NCBI GenBank assembly: GCA_900553635.1 | Contig: USDU01000092.1 | Location: 1 to 8,904 of the forward strand | Length of the DNA: 8,904 nt | DNA from: an uncultured Lachnospiraceae bacterium | Lineage (GTDB): Bacteria; Bacillota_A; Clostridia; Lachnospirales; Lachnospiraceae | Direction of reading: 5' to 3' | Translations under genes and position numbers: made by a program | In this document: positions 1 to 6,527 of the stretch, piece after piece | Layout of the letters: each line of letters begins with the position of its first letter | Numbering within the stretch: the first letter of the stretch is position 1 | Notes under the pieces: model-generated | The model's database searches: none | The model's input: only the letters and a program-made list of their open reading frames with translations | What the model was told of the DNA's origin: nothing

Positions 1-1
1 A

Positions 2-166
2 AATCCTGATTTCTTTGTAACGCTCAATGGGATCAACTGTGCGATGTCCAACGCAGCTTTACAAAAGGCGCTGGAAGGTGTAGACGGATATGAACTGAAT
101 TCCGCAGGAAATATCGTCAAAAATCCATTTATCTCCGTAAAGCTTGCTTACGTGCTCAATGTTTAA
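2..166 (+). CDS. C-terminal tail of an unrecognised protein (5' end outside window)
   Basis: An open frame enters from the left edge and runs 54 codons to a TAA at 164-166. The other plus frame that starts at base 1 stops at once. The visible residues begin NPDFFVTLNGINCAMSNAAL and end in a hydrophobic FISVKLAYVLNV, which reads like the closing strand of a compact soluble domain. There is no membrane segment, no obvious metal motif and no repeat. I do not recognise the family and assign no function. The frame is credible because it is uninterrupted, has balanced codons, and stops 29 bases short of the convergent recG stop. No hairpin followed by a T-run is visible in the 29-base gap, so the two transcripts may overlap at their 3' ends. 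Confidence 0.6.
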   Translation, partial: NPDFFVTLNGINCAMSNAALQKALEGVDGYELNSAGNIVKNPFISVKLAYVLNV

Positions 167-195
167 AATGTTCATACTACTTCTGTCTTTTCTCC

Positions 196-2253
196 TTACA
201 AACTCATGCGCGCTATTCCTGCCGTCCGGTACTCCAAAAGCTTCTCCTTTAGCCCCTGATGCTCCTCCAGCTTCAGCTCCGGGTCTAATTTTTCGATCTT
301 CGCGGCCTCCTCACTGGCAGCCTGCAGGATCAACGCGTCTGTAAAAATATCTCCAATCTTAAACTCCAGAATTCCACTCTGGCGGATTCCGAACAGGTCG
401 CCCGGTCCCCGAAGCTTCAGGTCTTCTGAAGCAATATAAAAGCCATCATTGGATTTGTTCAGAATCTCCAGTCGCTTTTTGGTATCCTTACTGTCGGATC
501 CGCTAACGAAAATGCAGTAGGACTGGTGCTTTCCGCGTCCTACACGCCCCCTTAGCTGATGAAGCTGAGCAAGGCCGAAGCGCTCGGCGTTCTCCACCAT
601 CATAACCGTGGCGTTTGGCACATTAACTCCCACCTCGATAACGGTCGTGGAGACAAGCACCTGGATTTCGCCTGCCGCGAAGCGCTCCATAATGTCATTC
701 TTCTCGACGGCTTTCATTTTCCCGTGCAGATATTCAATAGCAATGCCGGAAGCCAGCTCCTTTTGCAGCTTTTCCGTATAATCTACCACATTTTCAATCT
801 CGATCTCCGGATTTTCCTCCACCATAGGGCAGATAATATACACCTGCCGTCCGGCTGCCACTTCCCGCTCGATAAAGCGGTAGGCCTTGGGCCGGTAACT
901 CTCATCTACCACGCAGTTTTTGATGGGTAGACGGTTGGCCGGTAGCTCGTCGATGACGGAGATATCCAGATCCCCGTAAATGATAATAGCCAGAGTCCGG
1001 GGGATCGGCGTGGCGCTCATGACCAACACATGGGGATGAAGTCCCTTACTCGCCAGTGTCTCCCTCTGGCGAACACCAAACCGGTGCTGCTCATCTGTCA
1101 CCACCAGTCCCAGACGGGCAAAGTTTACCTTCTCCTGAATCAGCGCATGGGTTCCGATAATAATCCGCGTCTCACCGCTCTCAATGCGCGCATAAGCCTC
1201 CCGTTTCTCCTTGGCCGTCATGGATCCGGTCAGCAGCTCCACGCATACGTCCATGGAAAGCCCGGAAATCAGCTCCCGGATACTCTCCGCATGCTGTCTT
1301 GCCAGCACCTCGGTGGGCGCCATCAGCGCCCCCTGATAGCCGCTCTCCACCGCGGAAAGCAATGCCAGCAGCGCAATGACCGTCTTACCGGATCCCACGT
1401 CTCCCTGCACCAGCCGGTTCATGACCGTTTCTCCCTTAAGATCCGCCTGAATCTCATTCCAGACCCGCTTCTGGGCTCCGGTGAGCTCGTAGGGCAGTGA
1501 TGAAAGCAACTGCTCCACAGACGCTCCCGGATGAATCACGCACTCATTGACCGTGTCTTCGGTCTGCTCTTTCATCTGCCGCAGGGCTAAAATAAACAGG
1601 AAAAACTCATCAAAGACCAGCCGCTTTCTGGCCAACAGCAGATCCTCCCGCTTCACCGGAAAATGGATGGCCCGCAGGGAAAAGTTATATTCCGCTAACT
1701 GCTGTTCGTTCCGGATACGCTCCGGAAGATATTCTGTGTCCAGATCCAGTTGCTCAAAAGCCTGGCGCACCGCCTTGGTCACAGTCTTATTGGACAGGCC
1801 GCCGGTCAGTCCATAGATGGGCTGCATAGTGTCCAGCAGCTTCTCATAGTCCTCCGGCGCGTAAATCTCCGGCTGATCCATGGTGGTTCGACCCTTTTTC
1901 TTCTGCACCCGTCCCCGGAAGATATAGATGCAGCCGGGCAACAGGCTGTTTCGCAGAAAGGGCATATTAAACCAGGAAAGCTGCAGGTGCAGGCCATTTT
2001 CCTCTAAGGACACGGTGGTAATATGATACCTGCCCACTCGCCTGCCATCCGGGATCCGGTGGATAAAGCCGGTCACGGCCTGTATCTTATCGGCCTCCAG
2101 AGCACCGATTGACACCGGTCTTTCATATACATCATACGTCCTCGGATAATAAGACAAGAGCTCTCCCACCGTGTCTACCCCGACACGGTGAAAGAGCGCA
2201 GCCGTCTTTTCTCCAATGCCTTTTAAGGCTGTAATTGGGGAAGCTGTATTCAT
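196..2253 (-). CDS. recG: ATP-dependent DNA helicase RecG
   Basis: This is a superfamily 2 DNA translocase that remodels stalled replication forks and Holliday junctions in the cytoplasm. At 685 aa it has the usual full length. The N-terminal part has the RecG opening (ALKGIGEKTA near residues 9-18, then YYPRTYDVY at 36-44), followed by the OB-fold wedge domain at roughly 50-150. The helicase core shows Walker A GDVGSGKT (284-291), a DEQH box (387-390) followed by RFG, SATP (413-416) and motif VI QLRGRVGRG (566-574). The C-terminal signature DLKLRGPGDLFGIRQSG (611-627) is typical of RecG and separates it from PriA or Mfd. The ATG lies 3 bases after the stop of the fakA-like gene, and a GGAG inside the end of that gene serves as ribosome binding site, so the two are translationally coupled. 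It is the last gene of the yloU-fakA-recG operon. No terminator is evident beyond its stop. Confidence 0.97.
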   Translation of the reverse strand: MNTASPITALKGIGEKTAALFHRVGVDTVGELLSYYPRTYDVYERPVSIGALEADKIQAVTGFIHRIPDGRRVGRYHITTVSLEENGLHLQLSWFNMPFLRNSLLPGCIYIFRGRVQKKKGRTTMDQPEIYAPEDYEKLLDTMQPIYGLTGGLSNKTVTKAVRQAFEQLDLDTEYLPERIRNEQQLAEYNFSLRAIHFPVKREDLLLARKRLVFDEFFLFILALRQMKEQTEDTVNECVIHPGASVEQLLSSLPYELTGAQKRVWNEIQADLKGETVMNRLVQGDVGSGKTVIALLALLSAVESGYQGALMAPTEVLARQHAESIRELISGLSMDVCVELLTGSMTAKEKREAYARIESGETRIIIGTHALIQEKVNFARLGLVVTDEQHRFGVRQRETLASKGLHPHVLVMSATPIPRTLAIIIYGDLDISVIDELPANRLPIKNCVVDESYRPKAYRFIEREVAAGRQVYIICPMVEENPEIEIENVVDYTEKLQKELASGIAIEYLHGKMKAVEKNDIMERFAAGEIQVLVSTTVIEVGVNVPNATVMMVENAERFGLAQLHQLRGRVGRGKHQSYCIFVSGSDSKDTKKRLEILNKSNDGFYIASEDLKLRGPGDLFGIRQSGILEFKIGDIFTDALILQAASEEAAKIEKLDPELKLEEHQGLKEKLLEYRTAGIARMSL

Positions 2254-2256
2254 TTT

Positions 2257-3900
2257 CTACTCCACAGAAACTACATAATAGTAAATCGGCTGTCCGCCAA
2301 AATGAACCTCGATATCGCAGTCCGGATACAGATCGCTTAAATCCTCGCCCAGCTTGTCCGCATCCTCCTTCTTCACGTCCTCGCCATAGTAAATGCTGAT
2401 AAGCTCGGAATCCTCGTCGATGAGCTCCTTGAACATATCCAGCGTAGTCTGCTCCACATCCTCGCCCACAGCCAGGATCGCGTGGTCGCCGATGCCCATG
2501 ATATTGCCCTCTTTGATCTCTTTGTCATCGATGTGAGTATCACGCACCGCGTAAGTCACCTGACCGGTCTTCACATTGGCCAGCTCCTCGGTCATGCGGG
2601 TCTCGTTCTCCTCTGCACTGGAATCCGGCATGAAATTGATCATGGCCGTAATTCCCTGGGGAACCGTTTTGGTGGGGATAACAATAATATCCTTATCCTC
2701 ACAAAGCGCCTTTGCCTGATTTGCTGCCAGGATGATGTTCTTATTGTTCGGCAGAATGAAGATATGATCCGCGTTTACCTTTTCAATGGCATTGAGCATA
2801 TCCTCGGTGCTGGGGTTCATGGTCTGACCGCCCTCGATCAGGTAATCCACGCCGAGACCCTTGAAGATCTCACCAATGCCCTCGCCGATGGATACGGAGA
2901 TAAAGCCCATCTCCTTTCTCGGCTCTTCTGCCTTCTGCTGAGCCGCAATCTTGGAAGCATCCTTGATGAGCTTCTCCTCATGCTCCTCACGCATATTGTC
3001 GATCTTCAGCCGGGACAGGGAACCGTAGGTCAGCGCCTTCTCGATGGCCTGGCCAGGATGATTCGTATGTACGTGAATCTTTACGATATCATCGTCAGCC
3101 ACGCACACGATGGAATCACCGATGGACTCCAGAAAGCCCTTGAACTCCGTCTCATCCTTATGATCAAACTTCTGATTTAATACAATAATAAACTCGGTGC
3201 AGTAACCGAACTTAATCTCAGCCTCTGTCTCCGCGCTGATCTTCACCGGCGCGGATTTGCTCGGAGCCTCGAAGGTGTAGTCCACTTCTTTGCCCAGATA
3301 AGCGTCGTAAGCGCCCTTCAGGACCTCCACCAGGCCCTGTCCACCGGAATCTACCACGCCTGCCTCTTTCAGAACCGGCAGGAGATCCGGGGTGGTCGCC
3401 AACACGCGCTCTGCCTCTTCAATCACACCTGCAAAGAAAACATCCAGATCCTCTTCCTCCAGAGCCAGCTCTGCCGCCTTATCAGCCGCGCCTCTGGCCA
3501 CCGTCAGAATCGTTCCCTCCTTCGGCTTCATAACCGCCTTGTAGGCCGTCTCTACTGCTTTCTGGAATGCATTGGAAATGGTCATCACGTCCAGGGTCTC
3601 ATACCCCTTGATTCCCTTGGTGAAGCCACGGAGCAGCTGGGACAGAATAACGCCGGAGTTTCCGCGCGCTCCCCGTAAGGAACCGGAGGAGATCGCCTTC
3701 GCTACTGTCTCCATGGTGCGCTCGGACAGGTTATTCACCTCGGAAGCTGCAGACATGATAGTCAGCGTCATGTTGGTTCCCGTATCGCCATCCGGCACCG
3801 GAAATACATTCAGCTCGTTGATCCACTCTTTTTTCGCTTCCAGGTTCTTAGCTCCGGCTAAAAACATCTTTGTAAGCGTGTTTACCTCTATCGTTTTCAT
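2257..3900 (-). CDS. fakA: DAK2 domain fatty acid kinase subunit (FakA/YloV family)
   Basis: The family is the ATP-binding subunit of bacterial fatty acid kinase. With a fatty-acid-binding FakB (DegV family) partner it phosphorylates exogenous fatty acids to acyl-phosphates, which PlsX/PlsY can use for phospholipid synthesis. The 547 aa show an N-terminal DhaL/DAK2-like kinase domain (about 1-200) with PVPDGDTGTNM at 34-44, whose aspartates at 37 and 39 bind Mg-ATP. It also has SLRGARGNSGVILSQLLRGF (74-93) and VVDSGGQGL (182-190). A middle domain has FGYCTEF (Cys234) and IHVHTNHPG (His276, His278), a Cys/His set with the spacing of the zinc site described for FakA. The remaining ~200 residues form the C-terminal alpha/beta domain. 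An AGGAGGAG lies 12 bases before the ATG, slightly far, but no in-frame alternative start exists and homologues begin at this point. It follows the Asp23-family gene by 24 bases and precedes recG by 3, an order kept in many Firmicutes. No FakB gene is in the window. Confidence 0.93.
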   Translation of the reverse strand: MKTIEVNTLTKMFLAGAKNLEAKKEWINELNVFPVPDGDTGTNMTLTIMSAASEVNNLSERTMETVAKAISSGSLRGARGNSGVILSQLLRGFTKGIKGYETLDVMTISNAFQKAVETAYKAVMKPKEGTILTVARGAADKAAELALEEEDLDVFFAGVIEEAERVLATTPDLLPVLKEAGVVDSGGQGLVEVLKGAYDAYLGKEVDYTFEAPSKSAPVKISAETEAEIKFGYCTEFIIVLNQKFDHKDETEFKGFLESIGDSIVCVADDDIVKIHVHTNHPGQAIEKALTYGSLSRLKIDNMREEHEEKLIKDASKIAAQQKAEEPRKEMGFISVSIGEGIGEIFKGLGVDYLIEGGQTMNPSTEDMLNAIEKVNADHIFILPNNKNIILAANQAKALCEDKDIIVIPTKTVPQGITAMINFMPDSSAEENETRMTEELANVKTGQVTYAVRDTHIDDKEIKEGNIMGIGDHAILAVGEDVEQTTLDMFKELIDEDSELISIYYGEDVKKEDADKLGEDLSDLYPDCDIEVHFGGQPIYYYVVSVE

Positions 3901-3924
3901 AATGTCAAAAAACTCCTCCTGAAA

Positions 3925-4281
3925 TTAATCTATGACCCGAACACCCTCAACAAAGATGTTGATTTTCTCAATCGTCATTCCGGTGAACTCCTCCACCTTG
4001 TACTTTACATTGCTCATCAGATTGTCGGATACAGCGGAAATGCTGACGCCATACGCTACAATTACATGGAAAGAAAGCGTAATCTTATTGTCGTTGATCT
4101 GTACGTTCACGCCGCGGGTCAGGTTGTCTCCCTTCAGGAGCTTTACCAGTCCGTCTTTCATATTTACCATGGCCATTCCAACGATACCGAAGCACTCTAC
4201 CGCTACGGAACCTGCATATCTGGCAATAACTTCCGGGTCGATCATGACAGCGCCCATCTGCGTATTCATAAGTCCCTTCAT
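3925..4281 (-). CDS. yloU: Asp23/Gls24 family envelope stress response protein (YloU-like)
   Basis: This is a small Asp23/Gls24-family (DUF322) protein of 118 aa. Family members are cytoplasmic, often membrane-associated, and linked to envelope or alkaline stress; the exact biochemical role is unknown. The pattern GAVMIDPEVIARYAGSVAVE followed by a short beta-rich region (GVNVQI, KITLSFHVIVAYG) and a C-terminal TGMTIEKINIFVEGVRV is the standard family layout. An upstream in-frame GTG at 4296 was considered, but the GGAGG at 4289-4293 would then lie inside the gene. The ATG at 4281 sits 8 bases after that GGAGG and is the better start. It is the first gene of an operon with fakA and recG, with its promoter about 85 bases upstream and a hairpin plus T-run in the leader. 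Next to rpmB and fakA it matches yloU of Bacillus subtilis. Confidence 0.92.
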   Translation of the reverse strand: MKGLMNTQMGAVMIDPEVIARYAGSVAVECFGIVGMAMVNMKDGLVKLLKGDNLTRGVNVQINDNKITLSFHVIVAYGVSISAVSDNLMSNVKYKVEEFTGMTIEKINIFVEGVRVID

Positions 4282-4313
4282 TATCATTACCTCCACTCTT
4301 ATTTTTTATTACA

Positions 4314-4355
4314 TCAAAAAAGCCCATGTCTCTCTTTGCTTATCAGATGACATAG
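4314..4355 (-). promoter_or_regulatory. Terminator-like hairpin in the yloU operon leader
   Basis: On the minus strand CTATGTC (4355-4349) can pair with GACATGG (4330-4324) through seven pairs including one U-G. The loop is 18 bases, and after two bases (GC) comes a run of six Ts (4321-4316). The stem would begin within a few nucleotides of the predicted transcription start (about 4358) and lies upstream of the yloU ribosome binding site. This shape fits either a weak intrinsic terminator used for attenuation or a 5' stabilising stem. The long loop and few GC pairs make termination uncertain. No riboswitch or T-box consensus was recognised. Confidence 0.35.
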
Positions 4356-4364
4356 ATATAGTGT

Positions 4365-4393
4365 ATTATAACCTGTTTTACCTCGAAAAGAAA
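4365..4393 (-). promoter_or_regulatory. Predicted sigma-A promoter of the yloU-fakA-recG operon
   Basis: A perfect -10 box TATAAT lies at 4370-4365 on the minus strand. Seventeen bases upstream is a weak -35, TTTCTT (4393-4388). The sequence upstream is very rich in A and T and could act as an UP element for both divergent promoters. The expected start of transcription is near 4358, giving a leader of about 77 bases before the yloU ATG. Confidence 0.6.
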
Positions 4394-4441
4394 GCTATTT
4401 TTCATACTTTCTAAAAAATTGTAATATTTTTAAATTTCCAC

Positions 4442-4470
4442 TTGCAAAATATAGTGGCATCTGCTAGAAT
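4442..4470 (+). promoter_or_regulatory. Predicted sigma-A promoter of rpmB with extended -10
   Basis: The -35 box TTGCAA (4442-4447) and -10 box TAGAAT (4465-4470) are separated by exactly 17 bases. The -10 is preceded by TGC, giving an extended -10. Transcription should start near 4477 and give a leader of about 50 bases. The -35 lies 48 bases from the -35 of the divergent yloU promoter, so the two can share regulatory input. Confidence 0.8.
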
Positions 4471-4482
4471 AACTTATGTTGC

Positions 4483-4500
4483 GAGCCTATATATAGGTTC
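4483..4500 (+). promoter_or_regulatory. Hairpin in the rpmB 5' leader
   Basis: GAGCCTAT-ATATAGGTTC is an inverted repeat that can form a seven-pair stem (one G-U) with a four-base loop. It lies a few bases after the predicted transcription start and 13 bases before the AGGAGG ribosome binding site at 4514-4519. It may protect the 5' end of the mRNA or be a recognition site; neither can be decided from sequence alone. Confidence 0.4.
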
Positions 4501-4526
4501 ACTATCGTTCAAGAGGAGGTGCAAAC

Positions 4527-4712
4527 ATGGCAAAGTGTGCAATCTGTGAAAAAGGCGCTCATTTCGGAAACAACGTCAGCCATTCACATAGACGTTCCAA
4601 CAAGATGTGGAAATCCAATGTTAAGTCTGTAAAGGTTAAGGTTAACGGCGCTGCCAGAAAGATGTATGTATGTACATCCTGTCTGAAGTCCGGAGCAGTT
4701 GAGAGAGCTTAA
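4527..4712 (+). CDS. rpmB: Large ribosomal subunit protein bL28
   Basis: This is a structural protein of the 50S ribosomal subunit. The 61 residues start MAKCAICEKGAHFGNNVSHS, continue with the HRRSNKMWKSN segment, and end with MYVCTSCLKSGAVERA, the usual short Gram-positive form. Two CXXC pairs (Cys4/Cys7 and Cys49/Cys52) make this the zinc-binding C+ form; some genomes also carry a zinc-free paralogue, not seen here. A strong AGGAGG sits 7 bases before the ATG. The gene stands alone on the plus strand between an extended -10 promoter and an intrinsic terminator, divergent from the yloU-fakA-recG operon, an arrangement common in Firmicutes. Confidence 0.98.
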   Translation: MAKCAICEKGAHFGNNVSHSHRRSNKMWKSNVKSVKVKVNGAARKMYVCTSCLKSGAVERA

Positions 4713-4731
4713 GTTTAAGATTGAGAAATTA

Positions 4732-4758
4732 GGAGCAGCGTGTGCCGCTCCTTTTTTT
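4732..4758 (+). terminator. Intrinsic terminator of rpmB, possibly bidirectional
   Basis: GGAGC (4732-4736) pairs with GCTCC (4747-4751), with an inner GC/GC extension across one mismatch and a GTGT loop, directly followed by seven Ts (4752-4758). It lies 20 bases after the rpmB stop. On the minus strand the same stem is preceded by seven As and followed by TAATTTCTC, so it may also weakly end transcription of the convergent TraX-family gene, whose stop lies 38 bases away. Confidence 0.88.
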
Positions 4759-4796
4759 GTGTCCCTTTTATAGAAAATAAGAAAGAATCCTGCGTT

Positions 4797-5726
4797 TTAT
4801 TTCATAATCACAGCCCCGATGAACCACAGCACATATACATGTACCGGGTAGAATATGTAGTAAAAATACTTCCGGAACTGCGGTGACAGCTTGTCCCGCT
4901 TCCGCTTCTTCTTACAAGAGCCAAGCTTTTCATTGCAGCCGAGCACCAGCGGCAGGGCAAAGATCATCATCCACTGAAAATCATTATGGAACATATGGGA
5001 CAGATCAAAAATCGGACGGAAAGATGCTCCCCAGAGCACCAGCCCCGTCATAATCTCCATCAGAGCCACCAGCACATCATGACCCACCAGGGAAAACAAT
5101 CTTCCCCAGAGACCAAAGGCGGAATTTACAAAGAATACAAGAAAGATACCCAGGTATCCGAGAATCATCCGCTTCTTACTCTTGTCCTCCTTCGTAAAAT
5201 AGAATAGCACGCCAATCAGCACATACATCAGCGCTCCCTCGCAGGTCAGCGCGCTTCCAAGCAGAGCCGAACCGAAATTCAATACTGCATAGGGCACTTC
5301 CACAATTTCATAGAGTCCGGCCCATACACCCGCGACAGCCACCTGATAAAAAATGTATGTGAACCAGATTTTCAATCTCCGCTTCGGATGGCGATTCGCG
5401 TATTCAATCAGATCCACCAGAAAAGCAGACGCAAATAAGGTCGCGAACATATTGGTGGTGACGGCGGTGACCAGGCCGGTCTTCTGTGCCACAACGGACA
5501 TGAGCAGGTTAAAGGCCGCCATGGCTACGCTGGCGATGTAGAGCCGCCGGAAATACGCTTTCTTATCACTGGTTTTCGTAAGGCTCCAGGCCATACAGTA
5601 AAAGAACAGCGGCGCGGACAGCTTTCCGAGCCACTGCAGAAACACCGGCATACCCGGAATCAGCGATCCGATATACCCCAGCACCATGGTCACAAGCGCT
5701 ATCCGCTTCAATGTAGTTACAGACAT
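4797..5726 (-). CDS. TraX-family multi-pass membrane protein
   Basis: This is a 309-aa integral membrane protein with about eight to ten hydrophobic segments (for example 7-24, 30-49, 61-80, 87-107, 119-140, 146-176, 186-205, 250-264, 285-305). The opening TTLKRIALVTMVLGYIGSL, the GKLSAPLFFYCMAWSLTKT segment near 34-52 and the ending RKYFYYIFYPVHVYVLWFIG match the TraX family. Its founding member is the F-plasmid enzyme that N-acetylates pilin, and its chromosomal members have no assigned substrate; they resemble membrane acyltransferases. A basic cytoplasmic patch KKKRKRDK lies at 272-279. The ATG has a GGGAG seven bases upstream, and the gene starts 13 bases after the stop of the 53-aa membrane protein, so they are probably co-transcribed. 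No conjugation genes are nearby. The family call is fairly secure; the function is not known. Confidence 0.72.
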   Translation of the reverse strand: MSVTTLKRIALVTMVLGYIGSLIPGMPVFLQWLGKLSAPLFFYCMAWSLTKTSDKKAYFRRLYIASVAMAAFNLLMSVVAQKTGLVTAVTTNMFATLFASAFLVDLIEYANRHPKRRLKIWFTYIFYQVAVAGVWAGLYEIVEVPYAVLNFGSALLGSALTCEGALMYVLIGVLFYFTKEDKSKKRMILGYLGIFLVFFVNSAFGLWGRLFSLVGHDVLVALMEIMTGLVLWGASFRPIFDLSHMFHNDFQWMMIFALPLVLGCNEKLGSCKKKRKRDKLSPQFRKYFYYIFYPVHVYVLWFIGAVIMK

Positions 5727-5739
5727 TTTCTATCTCCCT

Positions 5740-5901
5740 TTATCTTCCGCATTTTCCTCCGGACGAGAACAGATTATACCCGACAATCATCAGGGAAAAG
5801 GCCGCCAGCGCCCGCACAAACCAGCCGTTGACCGGCATAAAAAAGGTAGTGAGGATTCCGACGCCTATCCAGAACATCACAAAACCAAGCAGCTGTTTCA
5901 T
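5740..5901 (-). CDS. Small two-helix membrane protein, 53 aa, unknown function
   Basis: A 53-codon frame runs from an ATG at 5901 to a TAA at 5742-5740. It encodes a protein beginning MKQLLGFVMFWIGVGILTTF. Two hydrophobic helices are visible at about 4-22 and 27-45, joined by a short MPVNGW turn, and the tail SSGGKCGR carries a single Cys. A GGGAG lies 5 bases before the ATG, and the TAA lies 13 bases before the TraX-family start, whose ribosome binding site falls in that gap. The stretch would otherwise be an unexplained hole of about 250 bases in a compact operon. Small hydrophobic proteins of this shape are common in Clostridia, but I recognise no functional family. Confidence 0.72.
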   Translation of the reverse strand: MKQLLGFVMFWIGVGILTTFFMPVNGWFVRALAAFSLMIVGYNLFSSGGKCGR

Positions 5902-5973
5902 AACGGCTCCCGGCATATTATTTCTTATTCTATTCTATGTCCTTTTTTTTGAAATGTGTATCCTGGCAGCCGA

Positions 5974-6396
5974 TTACTCTGCCTTTGGATCTGCCTCCGG
6001 CTCGTCCTTTTCGATTACGTCTACTGCGTCCTGGATGGCGTCTGCCATCGGACTCTCATTCTTTGTGCCGCCTGACGCAAACTTGTTCACGAAATCCGGA
6101 ACCATGTCGAGAATCTTCGTTACAGTATCCTGATTCTTTACATTGACCAGCTTGGTGACGCCATTCGAGATTACCAGAATAGCGCTGGGGGAAATCTTCG
6201 CTCCCATACCGCCGCCTGCGTTCTGCTTCTTATCGCCCGCGAAGGCTCCGGCTCCCACGCCGAAGGATACGTCTACCAGCGGCAGAATGATGGTATCGCC
6301 GATGGTAACTGCGTCGCCGACTACGGTTTTTGTAGTGATAAAGCTGTCCATGCCCTTGAACAGGGACTCTACGGTGGTATCAAATGTATTATTCAT
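5974..6396 (-). CDS. ytfJ: YtfJ/GerW family sporulation protein
   Basis: The 140-aa protein matches the Spore_YtfJ (GerW) family. It has an N-terminal helix with NTFDTTVESLFKGMDSFI, then TKTVVGDAVTIGDTIILPLV (22-41), the glycine-rich DVSFGVGAGAF (42-52) and GGGMGAKISPSAILVISNG (61-79), and an acidic tail (EKDEPEADPKAE). In Bacillus subtilis the homologue is made in the developing spore and affects germination, while some family members occur in species not known to sporulate. AAGGAGG lies 7 bases before the ATG. It follows the DUF2953 gene by 131 bases, the same partner order as ytfI-ytfJ in Bacillus. A TATAAT lies about 30 bases before the start, so it may also be transcribed separately from the upstream genes. 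Confidence 0.9.
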   Translation of the reverse strand: MNNTFDTTVESLFKGMDSFITTKTVVGDAVTIGDTIILPLVDVSFGVGAGAFAGDKKQNAGGGMGAKISPSAILVISNGVTKLVNVKNQDTVTKILDMVPDFVNKFASGGTKNESPMADAIQDAVDVIEKDEPEADPKAE

Positions 6397-6425
6397 AAGA
6401 AAGCCTCCTTATTATATCTTCTATG

Positions 6426-6454
6426 ATTATAAATTTTTATCGCGATTTCGCACT
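6426..6454 (-). promoter_or_regulatory. Possible promoter in front of ytfJ
   Basis: In the 131-base gap between the DUF2953 gene and ytfJ a perfect TATAAT occurs at 6431-6426 on the minus strand. The matching -35 position (6454-6449, AGTGCG) is poor. A second TATAAT nearer the ribosome binding site is too close to be used. No convincing sporulation sigma-factor (F or G) consensus was found by eye. Apart from this and the ribosome binding site the gap holds nothing recognisable. Confidence 0.28.
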
Positions 6455-6527
6455 GCCCAAACCACCTGCGCCTGTTGTGCGTAAAAAAGGTGCAGCGTGA
6501 TTCAGGATGCTTTGTCATATCGGCACG

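Noticed and set aside
137..153. Short inverted repeat CGTAA/TTACG near the end of the left-edge gene as a terminator
   Set aside because: It is inside the coding region, has a bulge, and no T-run follows on either strand.
2482..3180. A long plus-strand frame of 232 codons opposite fakA
   Set aside because: It is the antisense shadow of a well-supported conserved gene, with no ribosome binding site or family resemblance.
4085..4327. An 80-codon minus-strand frame starting in the yloU leader hairpin
   Set aside because: It overlaps yloU in another frame, has no good ribosome binding site, and its later part is rich in Arg, Gly and Pro in a way typical of out-of-frame translation.
6449..6481. 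CGCAC/GTGCG repeat in the gap before ytfJ as a terminator or regulatory stem
   Set aside because: Only five pairs enclose a loop of over 20 bases; the nearby A/T run is on the wrong side of a useful stem for the minus-strand genes.
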